Origin: Pyrinomonadaceae bacterium
GTDB taxonomy: Bacteria > Acidobacteriota > Blastocatellia > Pyrinomonadales > Pyrinomonadaceae
Assembly (NCBI GenBank): GCA_021463165.1
Contig: JAJTWY010000013.1
Coordinates: forward strand, 48,910 to 112,909
Reading direction: 5' to 3'
Length of the DNA: 64,000 nucleotides
The position numbers and the translations under genes are program-made. The notes under the pieces were generated by a model. That model had not been told where the DNA came from and did not search any database. It saw nothing but the letters and a program-made list of their open reading frames with translations. Below are positions 36,286 through 45,293 of this stretch, in pieces. How positions within the stretch are numbered: position 1 is the stretch's first letter; each line of letters opens with the position of its first letter.

Positions 36286-36714
36286 CCCGGACACGTCATC
36301 CAGTTTCCACACCGGGGGGAACAAGAGCGGCTTCGTCGAGCGATCGGCGGGCCGCTTTTCCTTTTGTTCAAAAAAGTCGCGAGGCCGCTGACCCGGTCGG
36401 ATAGCTGCGGATTTCCGGCCAATGGTACGAGCAAGAATTCCCTTGACCGGAAATCCTGTCTATGAGACAATGTTGCACAGCATGGGTGTAAGACAAAGTA
36501 GCGATCTTTTTAAAAATTTTCGAGAAAACGGCCAGACATTCGCTCTAAGCCTTTGATATGACTAGACTTGTGTGTCCCCGCCAATGGGTGGGACAGCAGT
36601 GGGACAGGCGGTACGCCGGAACTTCGATATGTTGGTAACCCGTTGAGTCTATGATGTTTACGGGATCACGGCAAGTTGAGTGTCCCAGCGAATGATCTCG
36701 GTATGGAGGTAATT
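36286..36714. other. Intergenic region with terminator
   Basis: 429 bases without a convincing gene between the GIIVFG-repeat gene and the RHH gene. The first part holds the terminator at 36326-36360. The track ORF 36282-36470 (minus) has no recognisable features. Confidence 0.5.
36326..36360 (+). terminator. Terminator behind the GIIVFG-repeat gene
   Basis: AGCGGC...GCCGCT hairpin with a long loop and TTTTCCTTTTG behind it, about 40 bases past the stop. Confidence 0.6.
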
Positions 36715-36927
36715 GTGAGGCGAACCATCACCATCTCGGTGAACGACGAGATGCACAAAATGATCCGGGAAGGAACGCGGAGCCGTGCGTGCAGCACGGT
36801 CAGCGAGTACCTGCGGCTGCTCGTCCGTCGCGATCAAAAGCCCGAGCCGGCCGTGACCGAGCCGTCACGCAGGCTGCGGCGTGCAAATGAATGCATCGCA
36901 AACACCGATCGAAACTTTGATCTTTGA
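36715..36927 (+). CDS. Ribbon-helix-helix protein (CopG/ParD-like)
   Basis: 70 residues from a GTG start at 36715, which has GGAGGT five bases upstream; the ATG at 36703 is an alternative. 'RRTITISVNDEMHKMIREGTRSRACSTVSEYLRLLVRRDQ' is the short strand plus two helices of a ribbon-helix-helix DNA-binding dimer, as in ParD/CopG antitoxins. No toxin gene follows on either strand, so it is either an orphan antitoxin or a small regulator. Confidence 0.72.
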   Translation: MRRTITISVNDEMHKMIREGTRSRACSTVSEYLRLLVRRDQKPEPAVTEPSRRLRRANECIANTDRNFDL

Positions 36928-36938
36928 AAATCAGGCGA

Positions 36939-38111
36939 TCATCTGCCGGCAGATAAGCGCCGAAGATTCTCGACAGCGTTGGGGAGGACCTCGAGGGTTC
37001 GATCGATATCCTCTTCTTCATTGAATCGGCCGAAACTGAATCGGATGGCGCTGCGGGCACGGTCGTCGTTTTGTTCCAGGGCCCGTATGACCGGCGACGG
37101 TTCGAGGGTGCCGGAGGAGCACGCGGAACCAGTCGAGACGGCAATGCCCTGCATGTCGAGGTTGATCAGGAGAGCTTCGCCTTCGATCTGTCTGAAGGAG
37201 ATATTCGCAATATTCGGCAGGCGTTTTTCGCGATGCCCATTGAAAACGGCATTTGGAATGGTTTCGCCGATCCTGTTTTCGAGCTCATCGCGAAGGCGGC
37301 GAAGATAATCGGACGCCAGGTCGAGTTCGGCTCCGGCGAGTTCACAAGCTCGCCCGAAGGCGACGATATTTGGGACCGATTCGGTGCCGCCGCGGCGTTC
37401 GCGTTCCTGATGGCCGCCGATGTTCTGCGGGTGAAGGCGGACTCCGCGACGAGCGTAAAGGGCTCCGACCCCTTTGGGCGCGTATATCTTATGGGCGGAG
37501 ATCGAAAGCAGGTCGCAGCCGATCTCTTCAACATCGACCGGCATCTTCCCGACGGCTTGAACGGCGTCGGTGTGGAACCAGATCTTGCGGCCCGTATCGC
37601 GGAGCGATCGGATCATTCGCCCGATCTCATTGACCGGCTGGATCGTGCCGATCTCATTATTGGCCGTCATTACGGAGACGAGGATCGTCTCGGCCGTTAT
37701 GGCCGCCTCGACGTCTTCGATCCTGACTATCCCGTTTTCGTCGACGGGAAGGTATGTGACCCAGTAGTCCTGTTTTTCGAGGTCCTCGCAGACGTTCTTT
37801 ACCGCAGAATGCTCGATCGCAGACGTGATGATGTGACGGCCGTGTTTGTTATTCGCTTCGGCAAGGCCTCGAATGGCAAAATTGTTCGCTTCGGTGCCGC
37901 CGGACGTGAAGATGATCTCGTTGGGACGTGCGTTGATCAGCGCAGCGACTTGATGCCGGGCTTTATCGACTGCGGCGCGAGCTTCTTGCCCGTAGAAGTG
38001 GATACTTGATGGATTGCCGAATTTATCGGTCAGATATGGCATCATCGCCTCGACCACTTCGGGGGCGATCGGCGTCGTGGCACTGTTGTCCAGATAAACG
38101 CGGCGGAGCAT
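36939..38111 (-). CDS. iscS: Cysteine desulfurase (NifS/IscS type)
   Basis: 390 residues, PLP-dependent: takes sulfur from cysteine for Fe-S clusters and thiolation. 'YLDNSATTPIAPEV' start, PLP Lys in 'SAHKIYAPKGVGAL', and the catalytic Cys in 'GSACSSGTLEPS'. The loop around this Cys is of the long NifS/IscS type rather than SufS. No iscU or iscA beside it. The plus-strand ORF 37071-38009 is a shadow. Confidence 0.93.
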   Translation of the reverse strand: MLRRVYLDNSATTPIAPEVVEAMMPYLTDKFGNPSSIHFYGQEARAAVDKARHQVAALINARPNEIIFTSGGTEANNFAIRGLAEANNKHGRHIITSAIEHSAVKNVCEDLEKQDYWVTYLPVDENGIVRIEDVEAAITAETILVSVMTANNEIGTIQPVNEIGRMIRSLRDTGRKIWFHTDAVQAVGKMPVDVEEIGCDLLSISAHKIYAPKGVGALYARRGVRLHPQNIGGHQERERRGGTESVPNIVAFGRACELAGAELDLASDYLRRLRDELENRIGETIPNAVFNGHREKRLPNIANISFRQIEGEALLINLDMQGIAVSTGSACSSGTLEPSPVIRALEQNDDRARSAIRFSFGRFNEEEDIDRTLEVLPNAVENLRRLSAGR

Positions 38112-38160
38112 ACACAGATACTACCGAATTGGTGGCGGTCAATGGAAGCCGTTCAAGAAC

Positions 38161-38189
38161 AAAAGGCTGCCCGAAACGATCGGCAGCCT
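38161..38189 (-). terminator. Terminator of the secreted carboxypeptidase-like protein gene
   Basis: On the minus strand AGGCTGCC-GATCGTTTC-GGGCAGCCTTTT, an eight-base stem with T-run, just past the stop at 38215. Confidence 0.85.
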
Positions 38190-38214
38190 CGTGCTTATTG
38201 AGAAAAGGGGTGTA

Positions 38215-38715
38215 TTATTCGAGTCCGGTAAAGTTGACGTTGGACAATGAGCCCTGCACATTGACGAAGATGGGGGCAAAGCGATATCGCTTCGACGCGA
38301 CCGTCAGCGTGTAGTTCTGACCCGTAGCGACCAGATCGAACGTGTATAGGCCGAAGGACGATGTTGTCGCGATGCGCCGAACACCCGATCCGTCGATCAA
38401 CGTGACGATGGCATTTCTCAATCCGATCCCGGTCGGCGTGGTCACGCGTCCGGATACTGAGATATTGGACGATGGGGCCGCCGTTCCGCCCCAAAACCCT
38501 GAGGTAAGCTGAAAGCCGCCGCCCGAAGACGTCGTTCCGGCCAGCGATTGCCCGATGGTACCGTCGATCCGGAAATCGCCGCCCGATGACGCGCCGCCAC
38601 CGCCGGCGATAACGCTCTTTGTCATCTCGAAGTTACCGCCGGATTGGGCAAGCGAGAGGTGTACAGCGGCTAGAACGACAGTCGCTATCGTCGTGGCAAC
38701 AAGCACTTTTCTCAT
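38215..38715 (-). CDS. Secreted protein with a carboxypeptidase-regulatory-like domain
   Basis: 166 residues with signal peptide (AQSGG at about 24-28). An N-terminal Gly/Ser-rich repeat region ('GGGGASSGGDFRIDGTIGQSL') leads to a C-terminal CarboxypepD_reg-like beta sandwich ('ISVSGRVTTPTGIGLRNAIVTLIDGSGVRRIATTSSFGLYTFDLV'). This fold is frequent at the C terminus of acidobacterial surface proteins. Role unknown. Confidence 0.75.
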   Translation of the reverse strand: MRKVLVATTIATVVLAAVHLSLAQSGGNFEMTKSVIAGGGGASSGGDFRIDGTIGQSLAGTTSSGGGFQLTSGFWGGTAAPSSNISVSGRVTTPTGIGLRNAIVTLIDGSGVRRIATTSSFGLYTFDLVATGQNYTLTVASKRYRFAPIFVNVQGSLSNVNFTGLE

Positions 38716-38953
38716 ATGGAGCTCCTATATCGGATCGGTTCACACGCATTCTATGTCAATTCGATATTAGGGGTCAATGAAAAACAGCTATTGCGGCTCA
38801 TCTTTATATGCGGCACGGGAAGGCTGGGAACGCCGGAGGTCTGAAAAGCGGATGTAACATTAAATTTCCCAAAATCCCGGGAATAAAGTAATGTGTAAAA
38901 TGGAGCAATGTAGCTGCACATAGAATTAGATTGCAGTTGGACAGGTGAGAATA

Positions 38954-40114
38954 ATGGATTTTGCTACAAAAGAGGTCTTTAAGCGCTGGGCGAGCATCTT
39001 GGTCGGTAGGCCAATTTCCCCAGTTTTCCTGAATATTTTGGTCACGAGCGTCTGTGATATGCGGTGTACGCACTGCTTTTTTACGGACGAACTTGACGAC
39101 CGGCCGCGCAAGAAATTGCAGATGAAAACCGACGAGATCGCCCGGATTTCGGAAACTTTGGGTGGAAATCTCGGTGTCTTGGTCCTCGCCGGCGGCGAGC
39201 CGTTCACCAGAAAAGATCTGCCTGAGATAGTTCGAGCCTTTTACGAGAACAACAAGCTTGACAGCGTTTATCTAATGTCGAACGGCCAGATCCATCCCCG
39301 GATCTTTCCAGATGTTGCCCGCATCATGGACGAATGCCCGAACCTTAATGTCTCGGTCGCGCTCGGAATCGATGGATTGAAGGATGCTCACGAGAAGATC
39401 CGCCGTAAAGAGGGAAGCTGGGATAAGGCGATCCACACGGCTCGAACGCTCCAGCAAATGAAGCGCGAGCAATACCCTAAGCTAGACATTCAGACCTGCA
39501 CGTGCGTGATGCATTCTAACGAAGAGACGATCTTTGATTGGTACGATTTCCTCAAGCATGACCTGAAGCCGGACAAGGTAAATATTAACTATATTAGACC
39601 TCCGTCTGCCGACCCCATCGAACTGGAGTTTGACCATCGTCGCTATCAGCAGCTCTCGAACATGATCCTTGAGGATACGAAAAGCGCGGCCCTGAAGAAC
39701 AACTACGGTGGCGACAGCGGTTTTTTCAAGGCAGCGGTCGACATCTATATGCACGATGTGATCGCCAAAACAAAAGAAGAAGAGAAGGCTCAGCTCAAAT
39801 GCTACGCTGGTTCCGCCGGAGCAGTGATCTACGACAACGGTGCCCTTTCGTCGTGTGAGAATAAGGCTGATGTGCTGAATCTCCGCGATTACGACTGGAA
39901 TTTCCAGGCCGCCTGGAGGACCGATCTGATGGAGGAGCGTCGCAAAGAGGCCGGTGCCGGGTGTTATTGTACCCATGAATCGAACTGCTTCTATCCGTCG
40001 CTGCCCTTCAATGCCGGCCATTTGGTGAATATCAAAAAACTCGAAAAGCAGATGAAAAAGGCCGCGAAATCGGCAGGATTTGCCGCAGCCCGAGAGGTGG
40101 CGTTGAAGGCGTAA
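38954..40114 (+). CDS. Radical SAM protein with SPASM-like C terminus
   Basis: 386 residues. The iron-sulfur motif 'CDMRCTHCFF' (CxxxCxxC) sits near residue 34, and a Cys-rich C-terminal region ('CYAGSAG', 'SSCENKAD', 'AGCYCTHESNCFYPS') fits an auxiliary cluster. Start at ATG 38954 with AGGTGAG upstream; the track uses a GTG nine bases earlier. It lies 8 bases before a glycolipid glycosyltransferase gene, so it may modify a lipid, peptide or cofactor in that pathway; substrate unknown. Confidence 0.9.
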   Translation: MDFATKEVFKRWASILVGRPISPVFLNILVTSVCDMRCTHCFFTDELDDRPRKKLQMKTDEIARISETLGGNLGVLVLAGGEPFTRKDLPEIVRAFYENNKLDSVYLMSNGQIHPRIFPDVARIMDECPNLNVSVALGIDGLKDAHEKIRRKEGSWDKAIHTARTLQQMKREQYPKLDIQTCTCVMHSNEETIFDWYDFLKHDLKPDKVNINYIRPPSADPIELEFDHRRYQQLSNMILEDTKSAALKNNYGGDSGFFKAAVDIYMHDVIAKTKEEEKAQLKCYAGSAGAVIYDNGALSSCENKADVLNLRDYDWNFQAAWRTDLMEERRKEAGAGCYCTHESNCFYPSLPFNAGHLVNIKKLEKQMKKAAKSAGFAAAREVALKA

Positions 40115-40122
40115 GCTGGATC

Positions 40123-41301
40123 ATGCATCAAAACACCCCCAAAGTCCTTATCATTTCGTCCGACACCGGCGGCGGGCATCGCTCTGCCGCACAGGCTATC
40201 TCGGAAGGCTTTGAACGGGTTTGGAAGAGCGATTCGTCATTTGTCAAGATCATCAAGGGCGTTGAGGAATCGCATCATATCACCGATAAACTTGTAAATC
40301 TCTACAACTGGACCCTTAAGAACAAGCAGCACTGGATGAAATATCTCTATTGGGCTGTTAATAAGATCAGGCCCGAGACTAGAGAATTCTTTATGAAGCG
40401 GTGCATCGGATTCTGTAGGGACCAGTTTGAAAAGTGGTGTCCGCATGTGGTCGTGAGTGTCCACCCTTTGACGCAGCATATATTTGCGCGGATCCTTCGC
40501 GAACTTAATCTGACAGATCAGGTTCCGCTTGTAACTGTTGTCACCGACCCATGTTATGGCTTTTGGAAAGGATGGGCCTGTGACGATGTTTCGCTCTACT
40601 TGGTCGCGAATGAGGATGCAAAGAGCCAATTGGTCGACTATGGTGTCTCACCTGACAAGATAAAGATTTCGGGGATGCCGGTGAATCCGAAGTTTCGTGA
40701 GGTGGACGAAATAGATGCTCAGAACGCACGTCGCGTTTATGGCCTGGATCCGGATAAATTCACCGTCTTTGTTAATGCCGGTTGGATCGGTGGTGGGAAT
40801 ATACCTCAGATCTTCCGTGAACTGGTGCGGGGCGAACTCGACGTTCAGGCGATCTTTCTGGCCGGCAAGAACGAGGAGCTTCGTATTGAAGCCGAACGGC
40901 TTGCAAAAAACGCCAAGTTCCCGGTAAAAGTTATCGGATATTCAGACGAGATCGAAAAGCTCATGCAGTCAGCAAATGTGATGGTGTCGAAGCTGGGCGG
41001 CCTGACAACTTTCGAGGCTCTTGCCTGCCGTCTGCCGATAATCGCAGATGCGACAACACCGCCGATGCCGCAGGAAGCCGGAACTGTGCAGCTCCTAGAG
41101 AAGAAAGGGGCGGGAATTTTGTTAAAGAATTCGGCCGACATTGTGCCCACGATCAAAGGCCTTCTCATCGACCGCGACCGCTACTCACGAATGAAAGAGG
41201 CGACTGTCGGGATGACCATGCCGAATTCGACCGAGCAGATCATTCGCGAGATAAACGCCATTCTTCCTCATCCGTTTACTACGGCAAAGGCCGCGGCTTG
41301 A
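40123..41301 (+). CDS. Glycolipid glycosyltransferase (MGDG-synthase family)
   Basis: 392 residues, GT28-type fold. 'VLIISSDTGGGHRSAAQAISEGF' is the N-terminal motif of MGDG synthase and UgtP-like diacylglycerol glycosyltransferases, and 'KLGGLTTFEALACRLPIIADATTPPMPQE' the donor-binding C-terminal motif. Expected to add a sugar to diacylglycerol at the membrane face. Third neighbour is a FabG-like reductase, giving an apparent lipid-modification group. Confidence 0.9.
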   Translation: MHQNTPKVLIISSDTGGGHRSAAQAISEGFERVWKSDSSFVKIIKGVEESHHITDKLVNLYNWTLKNKQHWMKYLYWAVNKIRPETREFFMKRCIGFCRDQFEKWCPHVVVSVHPLTQHIFARILRELNLTDQVPLVTVVTDPCYGFWKGWACDDVSLYLVANEDAKSQLVDYGVSPDKIKISGMPVNPKFREVDEIDAQNARRVYGLDPDKFTVFVNAGWIGGGNIPQIFRELVRGELDVQAIFLAGKNEELRIEAERLAKNAKFPVKVIGYSDEIEKLMQSANVMVSKLGGLTTFEALACRLPIIADATTPPMPQEAGTVQLLEKKGAGILLKNSADIVPTIKGLLIDRDRYSRMKEATVGMTMPNSTEQIIREINAILPHPFTTAKAAA

Positions 41302-41430
41302 ATCTCGTGATCGTATGGGACAACCGATATACCACGAGCGGCGTGGCGTTTCTCGCTTCCGCGCTTGTTAGTTTTCGACTATTTCATTAACCTTTTTATT
41401 TGTATACTTTAGCGACGGAGAAGGAATCCA

Positions 41431-42180
41431 TTGAGCCTTTTACTTGAAGGAAAGCGTGCATTTGTTTCTGGGGGGACGCGTGGGATCGGTGCGGCGATCT
41501 GCGAGGTTTTCGCACGCGAAGGAGCCGATGTTGCGTTCAATTATCATTCGAGCGACGGTCTAGCTGCCGAGGTTTGTGCAAAGATCGAGGCATACGGACG
41601 CCGTGCCCTCAGCTACAAGGTCTCGGTTACCGATCGATACGGAATGAAGCATATAGCCCGCGAGATCAAAGAGGCTTGGGGCCCCGTCAATGTTCTGGTA
41701 AACAACGCAGCCGTGAACAAAGGAGACAATTTCGCGACAACTACAGATAAAAGCTGGGATTGGGTCGTCGAGACGAACGTCGGCAGCCTTTTTGCCGTTA
41801 CAAAGCCCTTCTACAAACAGATGATCCGCGAGAAGGTCGGGGCTATCCTGAATATCACGTCGGTCGGGGCAATTCGGAGTTTGCCAACTTCGGTTCATTA
41901 CGCCACCTCGAAAGCTGCAATGATTGGATTTACAAAATGCTTGTCGCGCGAGGCGGCGAATTTCGGCATTTCCGTCAACGCGATTGCAGCAGGGATCTTC
42001 GATACCGATCTGGGACAGACCTTGCCTGACCGCTTGCTGGCTATCCACGACCACTGGGTAGCGAAGGGGCGTCAGGGCCAGCCGCACGAACTCGCCGAGA
42101 TCGCCGCCTTTATGACTTCGGACCGAAATAGTTTCATGAGCGGCGAGGTCGTAATCGTTGATGGCGGCGCTATAACATAA
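41431..42180 (+). CDS. fabG: 3-oxoacyl-ACP reductase-like SDR
   Basis: 249 residues, classical SDR. The Rossmann motif 'VSGGTRGIGAAI', 'NNAAVNKGDN', Ser in 'ITSVGAIRS' and the 'YATSK' catalytic Tyr/Lys are complete. Start is TTG at 41431 behind a GGAGAAGG ribosome-binding site; no upstream ATG fits. FabG-like by overall sequence, but may act on a glycolipid acyl or sugar substrate given the neighbours. Confidence 0.85.
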   Translation: MSLLLEGKRAFVSGGTRGIGAAICEVFAREGADVAFNYHSSDGLAAEVCAKIEAYGRRALSYKVSVTDRYGMKHIAREIKEAWGPVNVLVNNAAVNKGDNFATTTDKSWDWVVETNVGSLFAVTKPFYKQMIREKVGAILNITSVGAIRSLPTSVHYATSKAAMIGFTKCLSREAANFGISVNAIAAGIFDTDLGQTLPDRLLAIHDHWVAKGRQGQPHELAEIAAFMTSDRNSFMSGEVVIVDGGAIT

Positions 42181-42225
42181 TGACTCTTCGTTTGATCTCT
42201 CAGGTTTGTGTGGGTAAATAGTTAA

Positions 42226-43926
42226 ATGAAAAGACTTATCGAATGCGTCCCGAACTTCAGCGAAGGACGCGATATGTCCATCATCCGCCAGATCACCGAT
42301 GAGGTCGAGAACGTCGATGGCGTCAAACTTCTCGACGTCGATCCGGGCGTAACGACCAATCGAACGGTAGTAACATTCGTCGGCGAGCCAGAAGCTGTTG
42401 TTGAAGCAGCATTCCGCGCTGTCAAGAAAGCCCAGGAATTGATCGATATGCGCCGTCATAAGGGCGATCATCCGCGGTTTGGTGCAACGGATGTCTGTCC
42501 GCTCGTGCCTGTCGCCGGTGTGACCATGGAAGAGGCCGCTGAGTACGCCCGGCAGCTTGGAAGACGCATCGGTGATGACCTTGGAATTCCTGTCTATCTA
42601 TACGAAAACGCTGCCACGGAAGAGAAACGGCGGAATTTGGCCAATTGTCGCGAAGGTGAATACGAAGGGCTTAAGGACAAGATCTCAAATCCCGATTGGA
42701 GACCGGATTTTGGCCCTTCACAGTTTAATGAGAGCGTCGCACGCTCAGGTGCCGTGGCCGTTGGAGCCAGGGATTTCCTAATTGCGGTGAATTTCAATTT
42801 GAATACGACTTCGACCCGTCGTGCTAACGCTATCGCATTCGACGTTCGCGAAAAGGGGAGGCAAAAGCGTGAAGGAAATCCCATAGTCGGTAAACCCATA
42901 TTTGATGAGAATGGCGAGCCGGTGATGATCCCGGGATCGCTAAAAGGCACGAAAGCGATCGGTTGGTTCATCGACGAGTACGGCATCGCCCAAGTGTCGA
43001 TGAATATCACCAATCTGTCGCAAACGCCTCTGCACGTAGCATTTGACGAGGTTAGCGAGAAGGCCCGTCAACGGGGAGTCCGGGTTACAGGGCTCGAGAT
43101 CGTCGGCCTCGTGCCCAAAGCGTCGATCTTGGCGGCAGGGAAGCATTACCTTGCAAAACAAGGCCGCTCGATCGGTATTGCTGAGGACGAAATTCTCAAG
43201 ATCGCGATCAAATCGATGGGGCTGGACGATCTTAAACCGTTTATTCCTGACGAAAAGATCATTGAGTACGTGCTCGAGAAGGAGAACGTGGTAAATCGCT
43301 TGATCGACCTGACCGTACGGGGTTTTGCCGAGGAAACCGCATCCGAATCCCCGGCTCCCGGCGGCGGCTCGATCTCAGCATATGTTGGAGCCCTCGGCGC
43401 TTCGCTTGCGGCGATGGTCGCCAATCTTTCTGCCCACAAAGCTGGTTGGGACGAACGCTGGGAGGAATTCTCGGAACAAGCGGTGAAGGCCCAACGACTG
43501 AAAAACGAGCTTCTTTACCTCGTCGATGAAGATACTAATTCATTCGATCGTGTAATGGATGCCTTTGGATTGCCCAAAAGCAGCGACGAAGAGAAGGCTG
43601 CCCGTTCGACGGCGATCCAAGAGGCAACACGCTACGCTACGGAGGTACCATTCCGTACGATGCAGTGTGCTTTTGAGGCGTTTGACGTTATCCGGGCAAT
43701 GGCCGAAAATGGCAATCCCAACTCTGTCAGCGACGCCGGCGTGGGCGCATTGTGTGCTCGTTCTGCTGTCATGGGGGCCTTTCTGAACGTCAAGATCAAT
43801 GCAGCGGGCCTTAAAGACAAAGAATTTGCGGCAAGGATGATCGCTGAAGGCGAACGCATCCAGAATGAGGCCGTTATGCAGGAAGCTGAGATCCTCGCCA
43901 TCGTCAATTCGAAGATCGGCCAGTAG
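42226..43926 (+). CDS. ftcD: Bifunctional formimidoyltransferase-cyclodeaminase
   Basis: 566 residues: glutamate formimidoyltransferase (about 1-300, 'ECVPNFSEGRDMSIIRQI' start) fused to formiminotetrahydrofolate cyclodeaminase (about 360-566, 'SPAPGGGSISAYVGALGASLAAMVANLS'). Last steps of histidine breakdown that feed one-carbon units to folate. The fusion matches the animal-type FTCD layout. hutH, hutU and hutI are not in the window. Confidence 0.96.
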   Translation: MKRLIECVPNFSEGRDMSIIRQITDEVENVDGVKLLDVDPGVTTNRTVVTFVGEPEAVVEAAFRAVKKAQELIDMRRHKGDHPRFGATDVCPLVPVAGVTMEEAAEYARQLGRRIGDDLGIPVYLYENAATEEKRRNLANCREGEYEGLKDKISNPDWRPDFGPSQFNESVARSGAVAVGARDFLIAVNFNLNTTSTRRANAIAFDVREKGRQKREGNPIVGKPIFDENGEPVMIPGSLKGTKAIGWFIDEYGIAQVSMNITNLSQTPLHVAFDEVSEKARQRGVRVTGLEIVGLVPKASILAAGKHYLAKQGRSIGIAEDEILKIAIKSMGLDDLKPFIPDEKIIEYVLEKENVVNRLIDLTVRGFAEETASESPAPGGGSISAYVGALGASLAAMVANLSAHKAGWDERWEEFSEQAVKAQRLKNELLYLVDEDTNSFDRVMDAFGLPKSSDEEKAARSTAIQEATRYATEVPFRTMQCAFEAFDVIRAMAENGNPNSVSDAGVGALCARSAVMGAFLNVKINAAGLKDKEFAARMIAEGERIQNEAVMQEAEILAIVNSKIGQ

Positions 43927-43967
43927 GCCTTACAATCAAGATGCGGGGCTGGCAGCTGGCGGTCGGA

Positions 43968-45023
43968 TTAAGCCCGCTTCGGCAAGAAGGTGAAAAGCAT
44001 ACCTAGAAATGCTGCGGTCCATGCGATGAGAGCGAAGTAGATAAAGACGTTCGGGATCGCCAGCAGCGGTGAAAATGGCAGTGCCTTTGCGAGCTGGAAC
44101 GTGCAGGCAGTGTACATTCCCAACGGAAAAACCATTCCCCAATATTGGGGGTCATATGTGAGGGGCAGCCGTTTGTATAAGTGCCGCCAGGCACCGAGAA
44201 TGAACAGCAGTGGTATCCACCATGTTCCGGACGCCCAGAAAAACAGCGTGAAACCGACCAAAAAGGGCCGGATCTCACCCAGAAAAGGCCAGTCGGGCGT
44301 AGCCAGGATCAGTCTCGCACCGGCAAGCGTCGTGATCGCGACCGCCCCCATGTTGATCCAATACGGTGGTGTCAGTGTCTCGCGAGTAATATCGAGGAAT
44401 GTAAAACGGTAGAAAATCAGCGTGATCAGCATCAAGTAGAGCATGCACCCAATGAGGAACATACATAACGTGAAGAACAGTATCGGCTGAGTGTAATTGT
44501 TAAAATGGCTGGCCAGCAGCGTTCCGAGTACCGATATTGACTGCGTGGCAACCGCTGCGATCAGCCACGCTCCGTTGATCCCCTTCTGAAGTACAGGCTT
44601 GTCTTCGCGAACCGTCATTGCTGTAAAGAACGCGTACATGATCACGGCCCAGCAGCCGAGGCCGAGAAACCATAGGGCCGAGGCGATCTCGTATTGTCCT
44701 TTCACGATGACAAACTGGCTGCCGAGCACGCACGTCGAAGCCACTACCGTAAAGAATCCTGGACCGCGTGCATGGTCCGCCAGGTCCGAGCAGACCCGCG
44801 GAAAAAATCGGATCAACCGCAGGAGGAGCATTGCCCAGAGAACGGCATAGGCGAGGACGTTAAGGTAAACGAGAACCGTCGCGATCCACGACATCTCGAG
44901 GAGGTGCGCGGCGATTGACGTTATCCCCGTAGCCATTACCAGGGCAAAATAGCCGGGGAAAAGATCCGCGACCGCACGCATAATTCGACTGCCGGGTAAC
45001 TTCTGATCTCCTACTGTGGCCAT
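43968..45023 (-). CDS. TDT-family transporter (tellurite resistance/dicarboxylate type)
   Basis: 351 residues with ten predicted TM helices, the TDT/SLAC1 layout ('PGYFALVMATGITSIAAHLL' start). Family members export anions such as malate, sulfite, nitrite or tellurite oxyanions. Last gene of the molybdoenzyme operon, so it may move the substrate or product of that enzyme. Separated from the small membrane protein gene by 15 bases. Confidence 0.87.
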   Translation of the reverse strand: MATVGDQKLPGSRIMRAVADLFPGYFALVMATGITSIAAHLLEMSWIATVLVYLNVLAYAVLWAMLLLRLIRFFPRVCSDLADHARGPGFFTVVASTCVLGSQFVIVKGQYEIASALWFLGLGCWAVIMYAFFTAMTVREDKPVLQKGINGAWLIAAVATQSISVLGTLLASHFNNYTQPILFFTLCMFLIGCMLYLMLITLIFYRFTFLDITRETLTPPYWINMGAVAITTLAGARLILATPDWPFLGEIRPFLVGFTLFFWASGTWWIPLLFILGAWRHLYKRLPLTYDPQYWGMVFPLGMYTACTFQLAKALPFSPLLAIPNVFIYFALIAWTAAFLGMLFTFLPKRA

Positions 45024-45038
45024 TACATTGGGCAGCGG

Positions 45039-45293
45039 TTATGAGCGTCTGATCCGAACAGGTTTCCACCAGAGGAACATTGACAGGGCAATCAGCCAGC
45101 ATACGCCCGACGCGATCACTAGAGGCACCAGGTGGTTAAACTCGTGAGCCAACGCAGCTTCGACCGTGGCCGATAGGATCCACATCTGTGCGATATTGAT
45201 CATGACGAACAACGCCAATCGAGCTTGGGAGACGGCCGTGCGTCCTCGATTTTGCGGCTGATTCACCCTGCTGTAGCCGGCACTACGTTTCAT
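45039..45293 (-). CDS. Small two-TM membrane protein of the molybdoenzyme operon
   Basis: 84 residues with two hydrophobic helices (about 22-46 and 53-77). Its start overlaps the Rieske gene end by 11 bases, so it is translated together with it. No family recognised; position suggests a membrane anchor or small subunit of the complex. Confidence 0.65.
   Translation of the reverse strand: MKRSAGYSRVNQPQNRGRTAVSQARLALFVMINIAQMWILSATVEAALAHEFNHLVPLVIASGVCWLIALSMFLWWKPVRIRRS

Noticed and set aside
35755-36324. Minus-strand ORF of 189 codons over the GIIVFG-repeat gene
   Set aside because: It runs through the promoter region and the repeats, and has no start signal; the plus-strand gene has a signal peptide, a ribosome-binding site and a terminator.
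37071-38009. Plus-strand ORF of 312 codons opposite the cysteine desulfurase gene
   Set aside because: Shadow of a gene with intact PLP-Lys and catalytic Cys motifs.
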